In this document: positions 8,799 to 17,411 of the stretch, piece after piece | How positions within the stretch are numbered: the stretch's first letter is position 1 | Layout of the letters: each line of letters opens with the position of its first letter | From: Lysobacteraceae bacterium | Lineage (GTDB): Bacteria > Pseudomonadota > Gammaproteobacteria > Xanthomonadales > Rhodanobacteraceae | DNA length: 64,000 nt | Assembly (NCBI GenBank): GCA_004143945.1 | Contig: SEHB01000002.1 | Location: forward strand, 434,001 to 498,000 | Direction of reading: 5' to 3' | Made by a program: the position numbers and the translations under genes | The notes under the pieces: model-generated | The model's database searches: none | Told to the model about the DNA's origin: nothing | The model's input: only the letters and a program-made list of their open reading frames with translations

Positions 8799-9530
8799 TC
8801 ACGCCCGGCGCGCCGCGCGCGCCAGTCCCCCGAATCGCCGCAACAGGCGTCGTGCATGCGGCGCCGGCGCTTCGCCGCGCGCGTCGCAACAGGCACCGAC
8901 GCAGTTGCTGCGCAGCGGCAGGCGGCCATAGGCGCGCATCGCGTCGACGCTGAATTCCGGGTGGAACTGCAGTCCCCATGCATGCGGCGCGTAGCGCACC
9001 GCGTGGTGGGGATCATGCGCGGATCCCGCCAGCGCTGTCGCGCCGGGCGGCAGATCGAGCACGCTCTGCGAATGCGTCGCGTGCGCGAGGAAGCGCCGCG
9101 GCGTCGCTTCGAGCAGGCGGTCGCCGTCGCCCGCGGCGGTGCGCTCGATGCAGACGGTGCCGACCTCGCGCCCCGCCGGGTGGTAGTCGACGCGTCCGCC
9201 GAGCGCGTGCGCGAGCAACTGGTGGCCGTAGCACACGCCGAGCACCGGCAAGCCGGCGTCGATCGCCGCGCGCAGCCAGGCCGCCGTCTCTTCGCTCCAT
9301 CGCTCGCGCTCGCTGACCATCGCGGGCGAGCCGGTCACGATGGCGCCCACATGCCGGCGCGGATCAGGCAATGCCTCGCCCGCGTGCGCGTGCACGACGT
9401 CGACCTCGTCCCGACGCAAGCCGAGTCCGCGCCGGAACCATTCGGGGAAGTCGCCATGGCGCGGGCGCAGTTGCGGCAGGGTGTGGCCGGTCTGCACGAT
9501 CAGGAAGCGCGACGCACGCGGGTGTTGCAA
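8799..9530 (-). CDS. class I glutamine amidotransferase-like protein
   Basis: The 243-aa product has the class I glutaminase triad: nucleophile Cys100 in GVCYGHQ and His190/Glu192 in LQFHPEF, as in GMP-synthase-type glutamine amidotransferases. It lacks a fused synthetase domain, so it may act as a stand-alone glutamine or gamma-glutamyl hydrolase. The likely start is TTG at 9530: GGAG lies 8 bp upstream, whereas the nearby ATG is out of frame. It is convergent with the small gene at 8571 and lies just downstream of the GspE-like gene on the same strand (27-bp gap). Confidence 0.85.
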   Translation of the reverse strand: MQHPRASRFLIVQTGHTLPQLRPRHGDFPEWFRRGLGLRRDEVDVVHAHAGEALPDPRRHVGAIVTGSPAMVSERERWSEETAAWLRAAIDAGLPVLGVCYGHQLLAHALGGRVDYHPAGREVGTVCIERTAAGDGDRLLEATPRRFLAHATHSQSVLDLPPGATALAGSAHDPHHAVRYAPHAWGLQFHPEFSVDAMRAYGRLPLRSNCVGACCDARGEAPAPHARRLLRRFGGLARAARRA

Positions 9531-9557
9531 GTCATCGTCTCCGGGTGAACGCGCGCA

Positions 9558-11381
9558 TCAGTCGATCGGCGGCAGCACGTTGGCCACTTCGGCGATCGTC
9601 GTGATGCCGCGCGCGACCTGCGCGGCCGCGGACGCGCGCAGCGGCTGCAGGCCTTCGGCATAGGCGGTTTCGGCGAGCTTCGCGAGGTTCATGTCGGGCT
9701 GGATCAACGCGCGGATCGCGGGCGAGATGCGCAGCATTTCATAGATGCCGGTGCGCCCGAGGAAGCCGGTCTTGCGGCATTCGAGGCAGCCTTTCGGACC
9801 GAATGTCTTGGCCGGTGGCGGCAACGGCCAGCGATGCGTGAGCGCGGCCCATGCCTGCACGTCGAGCGCCACCTCGACCTTGCAGTGCGGACACAGCGTG
9901 CGCACGAGGCGCTGCGCGACGACGCCGGTCAGCGTGGACTGGATCAGGTAATTGGGCACGCCGAGGTCGAGCAGGCGCGTCAGCGCGCTCGGCGCGTCGT
10001 TGGTGTGCAGCGTGGACAGCACGAGGTGGCCGGTCAGCGAGGCCTGCACCGCCATCTGCGCGGTTTCGAGGTCGCGGATTTCGCCGACCATGATGATGTC
10101 GGGGTCCTGCCGCATCAGCGTGCGCACGCCGGCAGCGAAATCGAGGTCGATCGCGTTGTGGACCTGCATCTGGTTGAACTCGGGACTCACCATCTCGATC
10201 GGGTCTTCGACCGTGCAGACATTGAGGTCGGGCGTCGCGAGCACCTTGAGCGTCGAGTACAGCGTGGTCGTCTTGCCCGATCCGGTCGGGCCGGTCACGA
10301 GCACGATGCCGTGCGGGCGGTCGACGAACTCGCGCCAGGTCTTCTCCTCGCCCGGCGAGAACCCGAGCTGGCGGAATTCCTTGACCACGATGTCCGGGTC
10401 GAAGATGCGCATCACGATCTTCTCGCCGAACGCCGTCGGCATCGACGACAGGCGCAATTCGACTTCGCGCCCGCCCTGCGAGCGCGTCTTGATGCGGCCG
10501 TCCTGCGGGCGGCGCTTCTCGGCCACGTCCATGCGCCCGAGGATCTTGATGCGCGAGGTGACCGCGGTCATCACCGGCGTCGGCAACTCGAACACCTTGT
10601 GCATCACGCCGTCGATGCGGAAACGGATCGGGCTGGTGTCGCGGCGCGGCTCGAGGTGGATGTCGGACGCACGCTGCTCGAACGCGTACTGAAGCAGCCA
10701 GTCGACGATGTGCACGACGTGGCGGTCGTCGACACCGACGTCGCCGGTCCTGCCGAGTTCGACCAACTGCTCGAAATTGAGGATCGCGCGGCCGTCGTGC
10801 AGGTCGCCCTTCGCGTCCTTCGCGCGCTGGATCGAGCGCTGCACGCTCCACCACTCGGCGAGGTAACGCCCGACGTCGACCGGACTCGCGACCACGCGCT
10901 GGATGTCGCGGCGCAGGATATGGCCGAGATCGGCGACCCAGCGCGTGTCGAACGGCTCGGGCGTCGCGAACACGACCTGCATCTCGGTCACCGCGACCGG
11001 CAGGATGCGGTAGCGCGTCGCATAGGCGTGGCTCACGACCTGCGTGACCGCGGCGACGTCGATCTTCATCGGATCGATCTTGAGGTACGGCAGGTTCGCG
11101 CGCTGCGCGAGCCACTGCGTGAGCACCTCGAGGCTCAGCGGCTTGTCCGGATGACGCTGGTCCGGAAGCTTCAGGTTCGCGACGAGCACCAGCGGATGCA
11201 GTTCGGTGAGCCCGCGTGCGGTGCGCACGTCGGCGCGCACGCGCTTCGCGTCGGCCTCGGTGATCACGCCATCGGCGACCAGCGCGCCCAGCGTTTCGTC
11301 GAGGTCGAGCCTCTGGTGCAGGCCGAGCGCGGGCGCCGCCGCGGCCTTGCCGCCGCTCGCATGCGGGGTCACGCTGGCCAT
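9558..11381 (-). CDS. GspE/PilB-family secretion ATPase (orphan)
   Basis: The 607-aa product has an N-terminal GspE/MshE-N-like region (about residues 60-170). The ATPase core follows: Walker A GPTGSGKT at 364-371, an Asp box around VEDPIE, Walker B DPDIIMVGEIRD and the His box LSTLHTNDAPSA. Near residues 500-555 it keeps the tetracysteine zinc motif (CPHC and CLEC) of extension-type ATPases. Such enzymes power type II secretion or type IV pilus assembly. No other pilus or secretion gene is in the window, so its machine is unknown. An adjacent glutamine amidotransferase gene follows. Confidence 0.9.
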   Translation of the reverse strand: MASVTPHASGGKAAAAPALGLHQRLDLDETLGALVADGVITEADAKRVRADVRTARGLTELHPLVLVANLKLPDQRHPDKPLSLEVLTQWLAQRANLPYLKIDPMKIDVAAVTQVVSHAYATRYRILPVAVTEMQVVFATPEPFDTRWVADLGHILRRDIQRVVASPVDVGRYLAEWWSVQRSIQRAKDAKGDLHDGRAILNFEQLVELGRTGDVGVDDRHVVHIVDWLLQYAFEQRASDIHLEPRRDTSPIRFRIDGVMHKVFELPTPVMTAVTSRIKILGRMDVAEKRRPQDGRIKTRSQGGREVELRLSSMPTAFGEKIVMRIFDPDIVVKEFRQLGFSPGEEKTWREFVDRPHGIVLVTGPTGSGKTTTLYSTLKVLATPDLNVCTVEDPIEMVSPEFNQMQVHNAIDLDFAAGVRTLMRQDPDIIMVGEIRDLETAQMAVQASLTGHLVLSTLHTNDAPSALTRLLDLGVPNYLIQSTLTGVVAQRLVRTLCPHCKVEVALDVQAWAALTHRWPLPPPAKTFGPKGCLECRKTGFLGRTGIYEMLRISPAIRALIQPDMNLAKLAETAYAEGLQPLRASAAAQVARGITTIAEVANVLPPID

Positions 11382-11410
11382 GGAATCGGGTCCGAGGTCG
11401 GCATCATCGT

Positions 11411-11416
11411 TATACT
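11411..11416 (+). promoter_or_regulatory. candidate -10 box of glyQS
   Basis: TATACT lies 39 bp upstream of the glyQ ATG in the short divergent spacer with the GspE-like gene. No convincing -35 is seen. Confidence 0.4.
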
Positions 11417-11454
11417 AGCGCGCTTTTCACGCGCGACTTTGTGAGCCAGGCACC

Positions 11455-12360
11455 ATGCCAGGACCGACCTTCCAGGACCTCATCCAGATCCTCAACCGCT
11501 ACTGGGCGGCGCAGGGCTGCGTGCTGCTGCAGCCGCTCGACACCGAAGTCGGCGCCGGCACCTTCCATCCCGCGACGTTCCTGCGCGCGATCGGCCCGGA
11601 GCCGTGGGCAGCCGCCTACGTGCAACCCTCGCGTCGTCCGACCGATGGCCGTTACGGCGAAAACCCGAACCGGCTGCAGCACTACTACCAGTACCAGGTC
11701 GTGCTGAAGCCGAACCCCGACGACATCCTCGATCTCTACATCGGGTCCCTGAAGGCGCTCGGCGTGGATCCGCTCGTGCACGACCTGCGCTTCGTCGAGG
11801 ACAACTGGGAGTCGCCGACGCTCGGTGCCTGGGGCCTCGGCTGGGAGGTGTGGCTGAACGGCATGGAGGTCACGCAGTTCACCTACTTCCAGCAGGCCGG
11901 CGGGCTCGAATGCCGCCCGGTGACCGGCGAGATCACCTACGGCCTCGAGCGGCTCGCGATGTACCTGCAGAACGTCGACAACGTCTACGACCTGGTCTGG
12001 ACCGTCGCGCCGCACGGCGTCGTCACCTATGGCGACGTGTTCCACCAGAACGAGGTGGAGCAGAGCACCTACAACTTCGAACACGCGAACGTCGCCAGTC
12101 TGCTCGAATGGTTCGATACCTGCGAGGCGGAGGCCGCCCGCCTGGTCGAGGCCGGCCTGCCGCTGCCCGCGTACGAACAGGTCATGAAGGCGAGCCACAC
12201 GTTCAACCTGCTCGACGCACGCCGCGCGATCAGCGTGACCGAACGCCAGCGCTACATCCTGCGCGTGCGCACGCTGTCGCGCAGCGTCGCCGCCGCGTAC
12301 CACGCGCAGCGCGAGAAGCTCGGCTTCCCGGGGCTGCGCCGCACGCCCGCGGCCGCGTGA
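11455..12360 (+). CDS. glyQ: glycyl-tRNA synthetase alpha subunit
   Basis: The 301-aa product is the catalytic subunit of the bacterial alpha2beta2 glycyl-tRNA synthetase. It begins with [20 protein letters not shown] and contains the class II motifs, including [19 protein letters not shown]. It forms glycyl-adenylate and charges tRNA-Gly. glyS follows after 106 bp and encodes its partner. Length and sequence are fully typical. Confidence 0.97.
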   Translation: MPGPTFQDLIQILNRYWAAQGCVLLQPLDTEVGAGTFHPATFLRAIGPEPWAAAYVQPSRRPTDGRYGENPNRLQHYYQYQVVLKPNPDDILDLYIGSLKALGVDPLVHDLRFVEDNWESPTLGAWGLGWEVWLNGMEVTQFTYFQQAGGLECRPVTGEITYGLERLAMYLQNVDNVYDLVWTVAPHGVVTYGDVFHQNEVEQSTYNFEHANVASLLEWFDTCEAEAARLVEAGLPLPAYEQVMKASHTFNLLDARRAISVTERQRYILRVRTLSRSVAAAYHAQREKLGFPGLRRTPAAA

Positions 12361-12466
12361 GCCCCGCGAACCCGATGCCTGCACGGCCCGCGCGAGCGGG
12401 CATCCACCGCCAGCCATGCGCGCGCGCCGTGCGCCCGCGCGGATCGACGCCAGGAAAGACCGCCCC

Positions 12467-14608
12467 ATGAGCCAGGACCACGCCTCCCTGCTGATCGAAC
12501 TCGGCACCGAAGAGTTGCCGCCGAAGGCGCTCGACGAACTCGCGGGCGCGTTCGCGAGCGGCGTCGTCGATGGCCTCGCGCGGCGTGGCATCGCGCTCGA
12601 CGCCGCGCAGGCGAAGACATTTTGCTCGCCGCGGCGACTCGCGGTGCGGGTTCCGGGCGTTGCCGTCCGGCAGCCGCCGCAGAAGTCCGAAGTGCTTGGC
12701 CCGTACCTCAACATCGGCCTCGATGCGAACGGCGCGCCGACGCCGGCACTCACCGGCTTCGCCTCGAAGAACGGCCTTGCGATCCATGACCTGCAACGCG
12801 TCGGTGATGCGAAGGGCGAGCGGTTCGTCGCGCGCAGCGAGAAGCCGGGCCAGCCGACCGCGGCATTGCTGCCCGAGATCCTCGTCGAAGCATTGAAGGC
12901 GCTGCCGATACCGAAGCCGATGCGCTGGGGCAATCGCGATTACGCGTTCGTGCGCCCCGCGCACTGGCTGGTCGTGCTGCACGGCGACCAGGTCGTCGAG
13001 TGCGAGGCGCTCGGTCTCGCGTCGGGGCGCATGTCGCGCGGCCACCGCTTCCATCATCCGCACCCGGTGCACGTCGCCGATGCCGATTCCTGGCTCGACG
13101 CGCTGCGCGACGCGAAGGTGCTCGCCGATCCGGCCGAGCGCCGCGCGCGCGTGCGCGCCGAAGTCGCGCGCGTCGCCCCAGCCGGGGCGAAGCCGCGCCT
13201 CGGCGACGCGCTCTGCGACGAAATCGCCAACCTGACCGAATGGCCGGTCGCGATCGCGTGCACGTTCGAGCGCGAGTTCCTGTCGGTGCCGCCCGAAGCG
13301 CTCGTGACGACGATGGAGACGAACCAGAAGTTCGTGCCGACGTTCGATGCGGATGGCCGTCTCACCGAACATTTCATCGGCGTCGCGAACATCGAGTCGA
13401 AGGATCCGGGCGAGATCCGCAAGGGCTACGAACGCGTGATCCGCCCGCGCTTCGCGGACGCGAAGTTCTTCTTCGACGAGGACCTCGAGACGCCGCTCGC
13501 CGCGCAGCAGCAGGCGCTCGAGAACGTGACCTACCAGCAGGCGCTCGGCAGCGTCTGGAGCAAGTGCGTGCGTGTGGCCGAGCTCGCGCGCGTGATCGCC
13601 AACCGAGTCGGCGTCGACGCCGGCCTCGCGACGCGCGCGGCCGCGTTGTCCCGTTGCGACCTGATGACGCGCATGGTCGGCGAGTTCCCGGAGCTGCAGG
13701 GCGTGATGGGCCGCTACTACGCGACCGCGGGCGGCGAACCCGCCGAGGTCGCGCAGGCGCTCGACGAGTTCTATGCGCCGCGCTTCGCGGGCGACGCGAT
13801 CGCGCAGGGCAGGGTCGGCCAGGTGCTCGGCGTCGCCGAGCGCATCGACACGCTCGCGGGGATCTTCGCGGTCGGCATGAAGCCGTCCGGCAACAAGGAT
13901 CCGTTCGCGCTGCGGCGCGCCGCGCTCGGGCTGGCGCGCACGCTGATCGAAGGCGGCCTGCCGCTCGACCTGCCCGCGCAATGGGAGGAAGCGTTCGCGC
14001 TGTTGCCCGAGTCCGCGCTCGCCGCCGGACTGCCCAAGGGCAAGGACGGCCACTCGCCGCCACTCGATGCGGGCGCGCGACGGGCCGAACTCGCGCGCGA
14101 GGTGCACGCATTCGTGGTGGACCGCCTGCGCGGCTACTACGCCGACCAGGGCATCGCGGGCGAAGCGTTCGAAGCCGTGCGCGCGCTCGCGCCGGCCGAC
14201 CTCACCGATTTCGACGCGCGCCTGCGCGCGGTTGCGGCGTTTTCGCGCCTTCCCGAAGCGCAGGCCCTCGCCGCGGCGAACAAGCGCATCGGCAACATCC
14301 TGCGCCAGGCCGGCGTGTCGACGCCGGGCGCGATCGATGCCGCGCGGCTCGAGGCCGGCGCCGAGCGCGCGCTCGCCGACGCGCTCGCGGCCGCGGAAAC
14401 CGATGGCGCCCCGCTGCTCGCGGCACGCGACTACGTCGGCCTGCTCACGCGCCTCGCGCGCCTGCGCGATGCGGTCGACCGCTACTTCGACGCCGTGATG
14501 GTGATGGCCGACGACGAGGCGATTCGCAAGAACCGCCTCGCGCTCCTCGGCCGCCTGCGCAACCTGTTCCTGCAGGTGGCCGACATCTCGCTGCTGCCCG
14601 GAACCTGA
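12467..14608 (+). CDS. glyS: glycyl-tRNA synthetase beta subunit
   Basis: The 713-aa product is the tRNA-binding beta subunit. The conserved start LLIELGTEELPPKAL and the internal HD-like/anticodon region (C-terminal RIGNILRQAG block) are present. ATG 12467 was chosen because an AGGAAAG-like ribosome site precedes it and it opens directly into the conserved motif; the reading frame extends 51 nt further without domain content. Its stop is followed at once by a repeat cluster (14612-14750). Confidence 0.97.
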   Translation: MSQDHASLLIELGTEELPPKALDELAGAFASGVVDGLARRGIALDAAQAKTFCSPRRLAVRVPGVAVRQPPQKSEVLGPYLNIGLDANGAPTPALTGFASKNGLAIHDLQRVGDAKGERFVARSEKPGQPTAALLPEILVEALKALPIPKPMRWGNRDYAFVRPAHWLVVLHGDQVVECEALGLASGRMSRGHRFHHPHPVHVADADSWLDALRDAKVLADPAERRARVRAEVARVAPAGAKPRLGDALCDEIANLTEWPVAIACTFEREFLSVPPEALVTTMETNQKFVPTFDADGRLTEHFIGVANIESKDPGEIRKGYERVIRPRFADAKFFFDEDLETPLAAQQQALENVTYQQALGSVWSKCVRVAELARVIANRVGVDAGLATRAAALSRCDLMTRMVGEFPELQGVMGRYYATAGGEPAEVAQALDEFYAPRFAGDAIAQGRVGQVLGVAERIDTLAGIFAVGMKPSGNKDPFALRRAALGLARTLIEGGLPLDLPAQWEEAFALLPESALAAGLPKGKDGHSPPLDAGARRAELAREVHAFVVDRLRGYYADQGIAGEAFEAVRALAPADLTDFDARLRAVAAFSRLPEAQALAAANKRIGNILRQAGVSTPGAIDAARLEAGAERALADALAAAETDGAPLLAARDYVGLLTRLARLRDAVDRYFDAVMVMADDEAIRKNRLALLGRLRNLFLQVADISLLPGT

Positions 14609-14611
14609 GCT

Positions 14612-14750
14612 ACGCCCGATTGCGCACCGGGTGCGCTCCTGCGAGAAACCGCCACCGTAGGCGCCCACCCTGTGGGCGATCCGCGCACCAAACCGGTTGC
14701 GCGCGGGCATCGGAGTCCACGCGCATCGCGCCCACAGGGTGCGCTCCTAC
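14612..14750. repeat. REP/BIME-like repeat cluster, family 1 (three units)
   Basis: Three copies of a palindromic unit related to GTAGGAGCGCACCCTGTG then GCGAT lie between glyS and the phosphatase gene. They are at 14618-14642 (minus, degenerate), 14657-14686 (plus) and 14721-14750 (minus). Adjacent units are in inverted orientation, as in bacterial interspersed mosaic elements. Four more copies lie at 63.54-63.74 kb. The minus unit's first bases supply the TAG stop of the phosphatase gene. Such elements are usually mobilised by RAYT (Y1 transposase-like) enzymes, none of which is encoded here. Confidence 0.85.
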
Positions 14751-16255
14751 GTCGGCGCGAGCGCGAGCAGCGTGGTGTCGTCGTCGGCCGCCGCGTCGAC
14801 GACGTGCGCGTCGAGTGCACCGAGCGCACGCGCGATCGCCTGCGCCGGCGTCGCCGCGCCGCGCAATGCATGCACGAGGCGTTCATGGCCGAACGCGCTG
14901 CCGTCGGGTGCGCGTCGCTCGACCAGGCCGTCGCTGTGCAGCAGCACGAACTCGCCGGGTTCAAGTTGCAGCGTCTCGGCATGGAACTGCGCGTCGGCGC
15001 TGATCCCGAGCGGGATGTTGCCGTGCGCGACGATCGGTGTCGCCTCGCGCGACGGGTGCAGGCGCAACGCGAGGCCGTGGCCCGCGTCGACGAAGCGGCA
15101 GCGGAGCGCGTGCGGTTCGAAGATGCCGAGCCAGAGCGTCGTGAAGCGACCACGCCCGGACTGCGCGCACAGGTGCGCGTTGAGACGCGCGCTCGCGCGC
15201 GCGGGATCGTCGTGGTGCGCGAGTTCGGCGCGCATGAACGACTGCACCGAGGCCATCACGAGTCCGGCGCCCAGTCCGGCGCCCGCGACATCGCCGAGCA
15301 GCGCCGCGACCTTGCCGCCCGGAAGCTCGAACACGTCCGCGATGTCGCCCGCTACCGTGCGGCCCGGCTGCAGGTGCAGCGCATGCCCGAGTCCCGCGGC
15401 AGGACGTGCATCGGGCAGCAGCCGACGCTGCACGTCGCGCGCGCGCTCGAGGTCGGCGGCGAGCATCGCGTGCCGGCGTGCCGCATCCACGCGGCGCAGG
15501 TTCGCCAGCGCGAGCGAGGACAGGCGACTCAATGCCTGCACGAAGGTCGGTGCATCGGCGCGCCGGTCGCGGCCCGAGCGATTCGAATCCAGATGCAGCC
15601 AGGCGACCTCCTCGCCATCGAGCGTCAGCGGCGCCTGCAGCGCGTGCGGAGCGGCCGACGGGTCTTCGCGCGCGCCCGACTCCAGGCGTTCGGCGATCCG
15701 CTCCAGATCGCGCTCGAACCGCTCGCGATCCGCGCCGAGCGTGCGCAGGCTGCGCGGGCGCAGGCGCTGGTCCTCCCCGCGCCAGAGCACGGCCGCGCGC
15801 GCGAAGCCCGAGCCTGCGAGCGCATGCTCGGCCAGCACGTCGGACCATTGCTGTTCGTCGGCGGCCGCGGCAATCTCGGCCGCGCAGCCGAGCAGCAGCT
15901 CGAGCCGCTGTTCGGCGAGGCTGCCGCGCGGCGCCGGCCGCGCGGGCGGCGCGGCCGCGACATCGACGCGGAACCGCCATGGGCCGAGGCCGATCACGTC
16001 GCCGACGTGCAGGTCGGCCGGCGCGCCAGGCTCCAGCGCGAGTCCGTTGAGCCGTGTACCGAGGCGGCTGTGGCGATCGAGCAGGGACCAGTGCGCGCCA
16101 TCGGCGCGGATCAGCGCGTGTTCGCGGGACACCGAGGGATCGGGCAGCACGAGCCCGTTGTCGGGCGCGCGTCCGATCGTCAGCGCGTCGACGAGGCGCC
16201 AGCGCCGGTCGGCGAGCGGCGGTCCCGCGAGCAGGTTCAGTTCGAGCAGGGGCAT
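14747..16255 (-). CDS. FHA-GAF-like-PP2C/SpoIIE protein phosphatase
   Basis: The 502-aa product has an N-terminal FHA domain (residues about 5-95; GRAPDNGLVL, VSREHALI and LGTRLNG are its phosphothreonine-binding blocks). A GAF-like middle runs from about 110 to 270, and a C-terminal SpoIIE/PP2C phosphatase from about 290 to 500 (VAGDIADVF, ALLGDVAGAGLGAGLVMA, LHSDGLVE, DDDTTLLAL). It probably dephosphorylates a serine/threonine-phosphorylated partner in response to a cytoplasmic signal. MPLLELNLLAG at 16255 is the best start; the reading frame extends upstream without domain content. Its TAG stop is contributed by a repeat. Confidence 0.85.
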   Translation of the reverse strand: MPLLELNLLAGPPLADRRWRLVDALTIGRAPDNGLVLPDPSVSREHALIRADGAHWSLLDRHSRLGTRLNGLALEPGAPADLHVGDVIGLGPWRFRVDVAAAPPARPAPRGSLAEQRLELLLGCAAEIAAAADEQQWSDVLAEHALAGSGFARAAVLWRGEDQRLRPRSLRTLGADRERFERDLERIAERLESGAREDPSAAPHALQAPLTLDGEEVAWLHLDSNRSGRDRRADAPTFVQALSRLSSLALANLRRVDAARRHAMLAADLERARDVQRRLLPDARPAAGLGHALHLQPGRTVAGDIADVFELPGGKVAALLGDVAGAGLGAGLVMASVQSFMRAELAHHDDPARASARLNAHLCAQSGRGRFTTLWLGIFEPHALRCRFVDAGHGLALRLHPSREATPIVAHGNIPLGISADAQFHAETLQLEPGEFVLLHSDGLVERRAPDGSAFGHERLVHALRGAATPAQAIARALGALDAHVVDAAADDDTTLLALAPT

Positions 16256-16514
16256 GGGCGCACTCTCGGCAACACCGCGTGAACGCAACGGCAACGTATC
16301 GGAGCCATGATCCGCATCCCGCGGCCGAGCGACGGCCCTGCTTCGGAATTGCGCCCGGACGCCGCGCGGATTATCGTGCCAGACCCGAGTCACCGCGGCC
16401 GCACCCGCAGCGGCCCGTTACGACCCCGGCGCAGCCCGTGGCGCGTTCCACCGTCCGTCGCCGAGCGCGGTGTACGATACCCTTCGTTTTCAGATTGCCT
16501 GGAGAGATTTGCTC

Positions 16515-17327
16515 ATGCGCATTCAATGGATGGCGGCGGTTGCCGCTCTGGCGCTGCTGGCCGGCTGCAACGGCACCGATACGTCCGCGACGCCGGGCCA
16601 GCCCGCGGCGCCCGCGGTCGCACCGGGCTCGACCATCAGTGGAAAGGTGTCGCTGCGCGATCCGATCGCGATCGCCGCGGGCCGGCTCGAGGTCAAGCTC
16701 GTCGACATCGCGACGCCGGAACTGCCGGTCGCGGACAAGGTGGTCGACGTCAGCGGCATGCCGCCGTTCAACTTCTCGATCGATTTCGAGCCCGCGCGGA
16801 TTTCCGCGGCGCGCACCTACGTCGTCAACGTCGTGCTCACCGACGGCGAACGCCGCTTCATGCCGGCGCTCAATTCCCCGGTGCTGACGCAGGGCGCCGG
16901 CACCACGACCGAAGTCGTGCTGATCGCCGAGCCGACCGCGGGCGAGAAGGCCAAGGCCGGATTCGACAAGCTCAAGACCGCGATCGGCGGCATGCGCAAG
17001 GTCGAGGGCACCTACACCACCGACACCGCATCGATCGGCTGGGACGCGTTCCATGAAGGCGGCATCGTGCGCTACGTGCGCGTCAACACCGTGCTCGATG
17101 AGGGCGGTCGCAGCTCGGTGCACTATGCGTTCGAGGACGGCAAGCTGCTCGCGGTGGAAGAGCGCCGCGGCGCGAGCGTCGGCTGGAACGCGAACGGCCA
17201 GGTGATGTGGAACGAGCGACCGGGCGGCGGCAGCGTCGACGAGGCCGGCCTCGAGGCGATGAAGGCCGAGGCCGAGCGCGTGCGCCAGATGGCGCAGGAA
17301 AAGGTCGACGCGTCGCGCAAGAAGTAA
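16515..17327 (+). CDS. lipoprotein with YbaY/YscW-type domain
   Basis: The 270-aa product has a lipoprotein signal, MRIQWMAAVAALALLAGC, with cleavage before Cys18. Residues about 35-140 (ISGKVSLRDPIAIAAGRLEV, FNFSIDFEPARISAARTYVV) match the YbaY/YscW-type beta-sandwich of envelope lipoproteins. The C-terminal half, with FEDGKLLAVEERR, has no named domain. ATG 16515 is preferred because it opens the lipoprotein signal. A TACGAT box at 16473-16478 may be its -10. It is divergent from the FHA-phosphatase gene across a 259-bp spacer. Confidence 0.8.
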   Translation: MRIQWMAAVAALALLAGCNGTDTSATPGQPAAPAVAPGSTISGKVSLRDPIAIAAGRLEVKLVDIATPELPVADKVVDVSGMPPFNFSIDFEPARISAARTYVVNVVLTDGERRFMPALNSPVLTQGAGTTTEVVLIAEPTAGEKAKAGFDKLKTAIGGMRKVEGTYTTDTASIGWDAFHEGGIVRYVRVNTVLDEGGRSSVHYAFEDGKLLAVEERRGASVGWNANGQVMWNERPGGGSVDEAGLEAMKAEAERVRQMAQEKVDASRKK

Positions 17328-17411
17328 GCGCATGAACGCACCGGGCCGGACGCCGCGTCCGGCCTGGCTGCATCGCTCGCCCGCGGCGTTCGCGACGCCG
17401 CGAGCAGCCGC

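Noticed and set aside
12230-14710. An 826-codon open frame on the minus strand
   Set aside because: It is antisense to glyS and glyQ; no domain or signal is seen.
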